Positions 6,872-12,230 of a stretch of 13,889 bases of DNA are shown piece after piece (position 1 is the stretch's first letter; each line of letters starts with the position of its first letter). This DNA is from Phycisphaerales bacterium UBA2266 (GTDB taxonomy: Bacteria; Planctomycetota; Phycisphaerae; Sedimentisphaerales; Anaerobacaceae): the NCBI GenBank assembly GCA_002347125.1, contig DDXG01000330.1, positions 1 to 13,889 on the forward strand, written 5' to 3'. Made by a program: the position numbers and the translations under genes. The notes beneath the pieces were generated by a model. It made no database searches and was not told where the DNA came from. It saw only the letters and a list, made by a program, of their open reading frames with translations.

Positions 6872-8161
6872 TCACACATCCCTGCCCAGCGCCCGGAACA
6901 TCGCCAGCACGTTCTCGACCGGTGTGTTACACTGGATATTGTGTATATTATTGAATACAAAGCCATTCGTTTTACCGAATATCTCAAGGCGCTGCCTGAC
7001 CTGCTGCTCGACCTCCTCGGGCGTCCCGAACGGGAGCGTCTTCTGCGTATCGACCCCGCCGCCCCAGAACACGATCCGCCCGCCGTATTTCTCCACGAGC
7101 GTCCGTGGGTCCATCCCCTGCGCCGAGGTCTGGACGGGATTGAGAATATCGAATCCCGCGTCGATGAAGCCCTCGATCAGCGGCTCGCAGCCGCCGCAGC
7201 AGTGCTTGAGCGTCTTCCATGTCGTGTGCGCGTGGATCCAGTCGTTGACCTTGCGGCTGTACGGCAGATACAGGTCCCGGTAGCCGTCCGGGCTGCAGAA
7301 CAGCGTATTCTGAGCGGCCAGGTCGGTCCCATCCACGAATACGACGTGCACCCGGTCGCCGACGGCCTGGTGGATCAGCCGGAAGTTCTCCACCGCGATC
7401 TCGGCCTGCCGTGCAAACACCTCCTTGATGTAGTCCCGCCGGGCCACCGTGCTGATATACCACTCCTCGATATCCCGGATGCCCCTGGGGTGTTTCATCC
7501 ACGGCCCCGGCACCAGGGCGATATCTCCGAATGCCCCGCCCGGCAGGTGCATCGCAATCGCCTGGTCCGTGTTGTCATACAGCGCCGCCGCCTGCGCCTC
7601 GTAATACTCCAGGTCCTCGTCGCTGACCCGCCCGAACTCCTCAAGATTGTCGGCCGGATCCAGTTTCTCGTCGTCGATAGGCCCCTGCCGGATGATCGAG
7701 TCGAAGTAATAGCCCCCCTTGGGCATCCGGCACGACGCCGGCGCGCCGCGGTCGCCCTCCGGATACATCAGAATGTCGCCGTTGGGCTGCGGCTCCGTAT
7801 TGAACAGGCCCGCAACGAGCACATCCGTCCCGTCGAAGGTCCGCCACGGTTTCCAGTGCGTATTGGCGAAGCCGAACATGTTCTTCGGCCCCGGCAGGTT
7901 CACCACGTCGATCCCCAGCGCCGCCCGCAGGTCCGCGCCCACCTCGCCCAGCATCTGATACGGTTCGACCACCTTCACCCGCGCACCGGGCCCATCCAGC
8001 CCCAGCGCCCGCCTCAGGCCCGCCACCACGCTGACGTGCGCCCCGCTGCAATTGTGCCCGCCCATATCCACCGGCGCCCGGTCGGCCGGCTCGGAATTCA
8101 GCGCCGCCAGCACCCTCTGCCGGCCGGTCATCGCCCCCTTTTTCATCGTTTCAACGCCCAT
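6872..8161 (-). CDS. uroporphyrinogen decarboxylase (URO-D) family protein, methyltransferase-like
   Basis: A 429-residue cytoplasmic protein of the URO-D fold, much closer to the cobamide-dependent methyltransferase branch (MtaA/MtbA-like) than to heme HemE. It carries the zinc-site pattern of that branch: His320-x-Cys322 in LKHCCGGC and Cys411 in NIQCNTPVENVLAM. An Asp-Gly-Thr-Asp-Leu stretch near 277 lies where the family has its conserved acidic motif. The long insert between about 95 and 180 suggests a distinct subfamily. The ATG at 8161 has GGGGAG five bases upstream. It is the first gene of the presumed operon with the GH2 glycosidase, sulfatase and sugar transporter, behind a promoter at 8230-8258. 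A role in taking methyl groups from O-methylated sugars is a context-based guess. No corrinoid protein gene is visible nearby. Confidence 0.85.
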   Translation of the reverse strand: MGVETMKKGAMTGRQRVLAALNSEPADRAPVDMGGHNCSGAHVSVVAGLRRALGLDGPGARVKVVEPYQMLGEVGADLRAALGIDVVNLPGPKNMFGFANTHWKPWRTFDGTDVLVAGLFNTEPQPNGDILMYPEGDRGAPASCRMPKGGYYFDSIIRQGPIDDEKLDPADNLEEFGRVSDEDLEYYEAQAAALYDNTDQAIAMHLPGGAFGDIALVPGPWMKHPRGIRDIEEWYISTVARRDYIKEVFARQAEIAVENFRLIHQAVGDRVHVVFVDGTDLAAQNTLFCSPDGYRDLYLPYSRKVNDWIHAHTTWKTLKHCCGGCEPLIEGFIDAGFDILNPVQTSAQGMDPRTLVEKYGGRIVFWGGGVDTQKTLPFGTPEEVEQQVRQRLEIFGKTNGFVFNNIHNIQCNTPVENVLAMFRALGRDV

Positions 8162-8229
8162 GACAGCTCCCCGGAGCACGTTTCGAGCATCCTGCGGCCC
8201 CAAAACGCTGGGTTCCGCATCACGGCCGT

Positions 8230-8258
8230 ATTCTACCACCGCCAAGCCTCTTTGCCAG
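8230..8258 (-). promoter_or_regulatory. sigma70-like promoter for the URO-D/GH2/sulfatase operon
   Basis: On the minus strand CTGGCA (8253-8258) and TAGAAT (8230-8235) are separated by exactly 17 bp. They match the consensus at four and five of six positions. Transcription would start near 8223, giving a leader of about 60 bases before the ATG at 8161. Confidence 0.5.
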
Positions 8259-8290
8259 ATAATTGACCCCTCCGGCCGTCCCAATAGACC

Positions 8291-8319
8291 TTGACAGGCC
8301 GGCGTTCCATTGTGATAAT
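8291..8319 (+). promoter_or_regulatory. strong sigma70-like promoter for the PpiC gene
   Basis: A perfect TTGACA (8291-8296) and GATAAT (8314-8319, five of six) are spaced by 17 bp. Transcription would begin near 8326, about 52 bases before the ATG at 8378. It faces away from the promoter at 8230-8258, so 8162-8377 is a divergent control region. Confidence 0.7.
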
Positions 8320-8329
8320 TACGCCTTGT

Positions 8330-8350
8330 GCCCTGACAACGGGCTTTTTT
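8330..8350 (+). terminator. small terminator-like hairpin in the PpiC leader
   Basis: GCCC (8330-8333) pairs with GGGC (8341-8344) across a seven-base loop and is followed directly by six T (8345-8350) and more pyrimidines. It lies just downstream of the predicted transcription start. The four-base stem is short, so it may be a weak attenuator or chance. Confidence 0.3.
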
Positions 8351-8377
8351 CTTTTCTACCGACGAAAGGACATTCAC

Positions 8378-9511
8378 ATGCAAAAGTTGCTGACCCTGCT
8401 CATACTCATCGGCCTGGTGCTGCTGCTGACGCTGACCCTGGCCGGCTGCGGCAAGAAAACCCCGCCCGGCGAGCCGGATGCGACGCCCTCCAGCCCTAAG
8501 ACGCCCGTTGAAGCCAGCGTGCCCGAGCCCGCCGCGGCCCCGATTACACCGGCCCCGGCCAAGGACGACGCCAACGAAGTCGCCGTGACCGTCAACGGCA
8601 AAGACATCACCGTCGGGCGGATCAACGAACTGATGGCCCCACAGATCAGCGGCAATCCCGTGTTCGACCCCAACAATCCCCAATCCGCACAGTATCGCAA
8701 GATGCTCTACGACAACACCGTGCAGATGGTCATCGTTGAGACGATTCTCGAGGCCCGGATCGCCGACGCCAATATCACCGTCACCGACGCCGAAGTCGAC
8801 GCCGAACTGGGACTGCTCGCCAAGGCCTACGGCATGACGATGGAGCAACTACGGGCCCAAGCCCAGCAGCTCGGCCAGTCCTTCGAGAACATGCGCGACC
8901 AGGCCCGAAAGCTGCGGAGCTATATGAAGCTCGCCCAGGCCGAGAACCCCGGCCTGACCGACGTCAACGACGCAGAGGTCCTCAAGTACTATGAGGACAA
9001 CAAGGACCGCTTCGGCACGCCCGAACAGGTCCGCGCCAGCCACATCCTCATCAAGGTCGAGGAAGCCGACAACGACGCCGTCAAGCAGCAGAAGCGAGCC
9101 AAGGCCGAGGAACTGCTCAAGCAGGTCAAGGAAGGCGGCGACTTCGCGGAACTGGCCAAGGCCCATTCCGATTGTCCGTCCTCGGTCCGCGGCGGCGACC
9201 TGGACTTCTTCGCCAGAGGCGCGATGGTCCCGCCTTTTGAGCAGGCCGCCTTCGCCCTGGAGACCGGCCAGGTCAGCGACATCGTCGAGACCAGCTTCGG
9301 TTATCACATCATCAAGGCCACCGACCGCAAGGAAGGCTCCACGCCGGCTTTGGAGGACGTCAAGGCAGACATCCTCGAGAATCTGAAATCCTCCAAGCAG
9401 CGCAAGCTCCTGCGGGCCTATATCGACAAGGCCAGGGACTCCGCCACCATCACCTATCCTCCGGGCAAAGAGCCCCAGCCCCAGCAGCCCCCGATGATGC
9501 CGCAGCCGTGA
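8378..9511 (+). CDS. lipoprotein PpiC-type peptidyl-prolyl isomerase (PrsA/SurA-like)
   Basis: Extracytoplasmic foldase/chaperone that catalyses cis-trans isomerisation of prolyl bonds in exported proteins. The 377-residue protein has a lipoprotein signal of about 20 hydrophobic residues ending in LAGC (Cys24). A Pro/Ala-rich linker (about 28-63) follows, then a SurA-N-like helical region (about 65-190, starting VAVTVNGKDITVGRINE). The parvulin domain spans about 217-318: RASHILIKV, DFAELAKAHSDCPS, GGDLDFFARGAMVPPFEQAAF and FGYHIIKATDR. A C-terminal helix and a Pro/Gln-rich tail end the protein. AAAGGA seven bases before the ATG at 8378 sets the start; the frame is open 87 bases further but that part overlaps the promoter. 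It stands alone between its own promoter and the hairpin at 9538-9576. It could help fold the exported enzymes next door, but it is probably a general housekeeping gene. Confidence 0.93.
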   Translation: MQKLLTLLILIGLVLLLTLTLAGCGKKTPPGEPDATPSSPKTPVEASVPEPAAAPITPAPAKDDANEVAVTVNGKDITVGRINELMAPQISGNPVFDPNNPQSAQYRKMLYDNTVQMVIVETILEARIADANITVTDAEVDAELGLLAKAYGMTMEQLRAQAQQLGQSFENMRDQARKLRSYMKLAQAENPGLTDVNDAEVLKYYEDNKDRFGTPEQVRASHILIKVEEADNDAVKQQKRAKAEELLKQVKEGGDFAELAKAHSDCPSSVRGGDLDFFARGAMVPPFEQAAFALETGQVSDIVETSFGYHIIKATDRKEGSTPALEDVKADILENLKSSKQRKLLRAYIDKARDSATITYPPGKEPQPQQPPMMPQP

Positions 9512-9537
9512 CGGCCCGCCCATTGCTCGTACGCAAC

Positions 9538-9576
9538 AAGAAGGGGCGACTCCGCCAACCGGAGCCGCCCCTTCTT
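9538..9576 (+). terminator. long hairpin terminator after the PpiC gene
   Basis: A 17-base left arm beginning AAGAAGGGGCG and ending CTCCG (9538-9554) pairs with 9560-9576 with a single A-C mismatch around a five-base loop. The 3' side ends in CTTCTT with no long T run. It starts 26 bases after the stop codon. Because it is symmetric it could also work for the converging restriction genes on the minus strand. Confidence 0.8.
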
Positions 9577-9647
9577 CAGTGAGCAGGCACTTGCTCCGGA
9601 CGCTGCCGTGTGGAGCATGACCACGTGCCAGATACTGCGCGGCATGT

Positions 9648-9669
9648 GATGCCTGCGCGGGCAGGCATC
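9648..9669. repeat. REP-like palindrome
   Basis: GATGCCTGC (9648-9656) and GCAGGCATC (9661-9669) form a perfect nine-base stem around GCGG. The core CCTGCGCGGGCAGG resembles REP-type extragenic palindromes. With a single copy in the window, its status as a repeat is inferred. Confidence 0.5.
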
Positions 9670-9751
9670 CAGTAAATTCCCGCGGCGTGAACCCTGTCTG
9701 CGGGTGGTTGCCTCGAGCGGGGGGAGGCCTGTGGCCTGTGGTGTGCTCTTG

Positions 9752-9767
9752 GCGCACAATCGTGCGC
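9752..9767. terminator. hairpin downstream of the restriction gene
   Basis: GCGCAC (9752-9757) and GTGCGC (9762-9767) pair perfectly around AATC, about 65 bases past the nuclease stop. No T run follows on either strand, so it is at best a weak or factor-assisted terminator. Confidence 0.3.
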
Positions 9768-9831
9768 GTGATGCACGCAACCAAGAGATCCGATGGGCCG
9801 GCTCTGCCCGGAGGGCCGCAGGAGGTCGCTC

Positions 9832-10701
9832 TCACTGCCTTGCGATGAATTGAAGGAACTCACGCACCTGCGCCTTGTCCCTGAACGACCCCTCTATTCG
9901 GTCTCTATTCGTGAAAGTGACAGTGACCTCGTATTTCTGGAGATCTCCGGAGCCTTTGCGAATCCGGCCTTGACCGAGAAAGCGAATAGCATCATCGATG
10001 GTGGCAAACTCAGTGCATCGCCCGTAGAGGGGAATGATGATAACCTTCTCCACCATCCGATCCAGCCGTTTCTTCAGAGATGCCATGAAGGCATCCAGCT
10101 CATGCCGGTTGGCGCGAGCGAGATGCTCCTTGACCCTGCGAATCGTCCCGGACGACGCTGTCCGGATCCTTCTCACTCGCTGCCGGAAGGCCCTGTCGGG
10201 GGTGCTCTCATCGAACCGAATGTCCACACGCTCCCTGGAAAAGGCGGCCACGAGCGTTTCGTAAGGGAAGTAGAGCACACTGAAACCGAGTGACCGCAGT
10301 TGGTCCAGTGAGCCGTCGGTGAAGACTCCTCCCAGAACCGCGCCAAGAAACGGGTTTGACCACCTGAATTTCTCGGCGAGGGGCAGAATGGCCCCCTGAA
10401 TCTCCTGCACCTTGTTGCGCGAATGCTTGGTATAACGGCGCCACGCCACTTCAATGAAGGCTACGGGCGTTCCCATGACATCATCAGTACCGTCTCGTTC
10501 AAGCACGTAGTCGAGACCGTGCACATTCCCGTAAGGGTCTTCCCATGTGACCTTCTTCCCTCTACGCGCAGCGCGCGGTTTCTTCTGGTGATCGAGATAG
10601 AGGCCGTTGTGCGAGGCGAAGTCCGTAAGAACGGGCTCGATAAGCGACTCAAGCACGTTTCCGATGATCTGTCCGAATTGGTGAGACGGAGACTCTGCCA
10701 T
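9832..10701 (-). CDS. putative Type II restriction endonuclease, PD-(D/E)XK-like
   Basis: Predicted DNA-cutting partner of the methyltransferase encoded just upstream. I do not recognise the 289-residue protein as a named enzyme family. Its N-terminal half has an arrangement typical of the PD-(D/E)XK nuclease core: helix, then Gly-Leu-Asp64-Tyr-Val-Leu-Glu on a strand, then a strand with AFIEVAWRRYTKH (Glu84-x-Ala86) and a helix with NKVQEIQGAI (Glu100). The usual Lys of ExK is replaced by Ala, while Arg88 and Lys92 lie nearby. A middle hydrophobic pair (FLGAVLGGVF, FSVLYFPYETLVAAF) looks like further core strands. The C-terminal half is basic and helical, with a small beta region (about 256-272) that could contact DNA. 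The ATG at 10701 follows the methyltransferase stop by six bases, and its GAGGGA site overlaps the end of that gene, indicating coupled translation. The nuclease role rests mainly on context and is moderately sure. Confidence 0.68.
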   Translation of the reverse strand: MAESPSHQFGQIIGNVLESLIEPVLTDFASHNGLYLDHQKKPRAARRGKKVTWEDPYGNVHGLDYVLERDGTDDVMGTPVAFIEVAWRRYTKHSRNKVQEIQGAILPLAEKFRWSNPFLGAVLGGVFTDGSLDQLRSLGFSVLYFPYETLVAAFSRERVDIRFDESTPDRAFRQRVRRIRTASSGTIRRVKEHLARANRHELDAFMASLKKRLDRMVEKVIIIPLYGRCTEFATIDDAIRFLGQGRIRKGSGDLQKYEVTVTFTNRDRIEGSFRDKAQVREFLQFIARQ

Positions 10702-10707
10702 GCGCGG

Positions 10708-12033
10708 TTATCCCTCAATCCACAACCTTCCCTCCTTCAACGGGACACGGTGCTTTCTGTTCTTCCACTTGACGTTACGATCGCGGATTTTCTCGAACGA
10801 GTAGGACTTGAAGCCGGCGGCCAACGCCAGTTCGCCAAGCCACCTGTCAGCGTCGAGATGGACGCCATAAGGGGCTGAGTCCCCGATGACGAAGCACAAG
10901 AACGCATTGGGTCGGCAGAGAGGGCGCAGAGCCCTGAACACCAGACCAAGGTCCCTGAAGTATGCCGCGGCCATCGTATGGTAGTTCTTTCGGCCCCCCT
11001 TTGTCTCGCGGATCTCCGCGAGGCGGCTGCACGCGGCCGACAGATCATGGCGAATCGGCTCAAGCACCTGCTCGGCAAGCACATCCTCAAGGACCAACCT
11101 CTCGGCTGAGGCGTGCTGAGAGCAGGAGCGGACCAGATGCCGACGAACCGCATCTTGAAGATCGCCCCATCCGTTGATTTCGCCCCAGAACGTCATCTCC
11201 AGACGGGTTGCATCGGCATAGTCATAATTATTGGGATAGGGCGGCGAGGTCACCACGGCATCAACGTGAACCTCGCCGCACTCCCGGGGCGCTCGTGCGT
11301 CGGCTGGAATCATGGACCCCTTGGCCGCCCAAGAGTTGCGTTGGGCCCATTCGACGTCTTGGAGAATGCTCACGGCCTTGGCTTGAAAAGCAGCAAGAGG
11401 CGATTGCACTGTAGATTTGCTCTTGTTCGGCAGGATGTACTGCCACTGCGCCGTGCCCGCTTCACTGCACGTGCGAAGAATTGAAGTAAGGACGAGCCAG
11501 AGCAATTCCGTCTCCGGGGTTCCTCTGTCAAACTGCGCCAGATAGTGGTCGCGCATCCCAAGCAACAGCGACAGGCTTTCCGGACTGTAGCATCTGGCAA
11601 GCAGGGAAGGCGCCTCGCGTTTGACGGCCAGGCCCTCGTCGGGCAGACCCGTTACAAATTGTCTGAGAGTATCCCTGACGGAGGCAATGTCCGCGTGAAT
11701 GCCCCGCAGTTTTGCAAGGGCGATCCGATGAATGAATGGATGTGTCTCAAATCCCCAACTCCGGACCTGTTCTGCCTCGCACGCGAGAAGCGTCGTTCCC
11801 ACTCCGGCAAATGGATCCAGGACGGAAAACGTGCTTGTGTCCGAACAGCGCTCACGGACCAACCAGCGAACCCAGTCGGCGGAGAACCCGGCAGAGTACC
11901 GATACCACCGATGCACAGGCAGAGACATGTTGTCTGTGAATGCGCCGGATCGACCGCTGAACCGGACATGCGTCGAGGCGATGTCTGTGGTCTCAGTGAA
12001 TAGCCCCGGCTGGTATGCGAAGGAACATCTCAT
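10708..12033 (-). CDS. DNA amino-methyltransferase (probable N4-cytosine) of an R-M system
   Basis: Transfers a methyl group from S-adenosylmethionine to an exocyclic amino group in DNA and so protects host sites from the partner nuclease. Using the ATG at 12033 (441 residues), the SAM-binding motif I is LDPFAGVGTT (72-81), followed by a Gly-Phe-Glu-Thr-His-Pro strand end. The catalytic motif IV is TSPPY (262-266) in VVTSPPYPNNYDYADATRLE. SPPY is typical of N4-cytosine enzymes, although N6-adenine activity cannot be excluded. A C-terminal strand with CFVIGDS and an ending of KWKNRKHRVPLKEGRLW complete the fold. About 180 residues lie between motifs I and IV, which may hold a target-recognition segment. 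The start is uncertain: none of the candidates (TTG 12090, GTG 12078, ATG 12033) has a clear Shine-Dalgarno site. Base usage looks less GC-biased at third positions than in neighbours, as expected for a transferred R-M cassette. Confidence 0.87.
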   Translation of the reverse strand: MRCSFAYQPGLFTETTDIASTHVRFSGRSGAFTDNMSLPVHRWYRYSAGFSADWVRWLVRERCSDTSTFSVLDPFAGVGTTLLACEAEQVRSWGFETHPFIHRIALAKLRGIHADIASVRDTLRQFVTGLPDEGLAVKREAPSLLARCYSPESLSLLLGMRDHYLAQFDRGTPETELLWLVLTSILRTCSEAGTAQWQYILPNKSKSTVQSPLAAFQAKAVSILQDVEWAQRNSWAAKGSMIPADARAPRECGEVHVDAVVTSPPYPNNYDYADATRLEMTFWGEINGWGDLQDAVRRHLVRSCSQHASAERLVLEDVLAEQVLEPIRHDLSAACSRLAEIRETKGGRKNYHTMAAAYFRDLGLVFRALRPLCRPNAFLCFVIGDSAPYGVHLDADRWLGELALAAGFKSYSFEKIRDRNVKWKNRKHRVPLKEGRLWIEG

Positions 12034-12161
12034 GTTATGAATGCCGCATGGGCTTCGTAGTTTATCATTCTCATTCACGTGGCTCTGCAACAGCCAACTT
12101 GGTCCGCAAAAGGCGCCGGCTCACACATACTACCTGTGCGATACGTTGTCGGCTCAAATAC

Positions 12162-12190
12162 AGTATACAGCGCAACCGCACCGGTCTCAA
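12162..12190 (-). promoter_or_regulatory. sigma70-like promoter for the R-M operon
   Basis: On the minus strand TTGAGA (12185-12190) and TATACT (12162-12167) are separated by 17 bp. The predicted start near 12155 gives a leader of about 65-120 bases, depending on which methyltransferase start is used. The 12034-12230 gap holds no other gene and no recognisable control-protein box. Confidence 0.6.
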
Positions 12191-12230
12191 GGCCTTTTCT
12201 CAGTCCAGCAACCCCATATACCTGTCGGCC

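Larger units (their letters stand above)
9577..9831. other. gene-free convergent intergenic stretch with hairpins
   Basis: This lies between the PpiC terminator and the stop of the minus-strand nuclease gene. No reading frame here looks real. It holds two perfect hairpins (9648-9669 and 9752-9767) and a weaker GAGCA/TGCTC pair (9581-9596). Confidence 0.5.

Noticed and set aside
6872..8161. Identification as HemE of heme biosynthesis
   Set aside because: It lacks the usual HemE N-terminal signature and has the His-x-Cys...Cys zinc pattern of the methyltransferase branch.
6869..8266. Long plus-strand open frame opposite the URO-D-family gene
   Set aside because: It mirrors the minus-strand coding sequence; its composition is antisense-like and it lacks motifs.
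8162..8848. N-terminal extension of the URO-D-family frame
   Set aside because: It crosses the divergent promoter region and runs antisense to the PpiC gene. The start at 8161 has GGGGAG at ideal spacing.
12034..12230. Small control-protein gene upstream of the methyltransferase
   Set aside because: No helix-turn-helix-type short frame with a start and ribosome binding site could be found; only promoter elements are visible.
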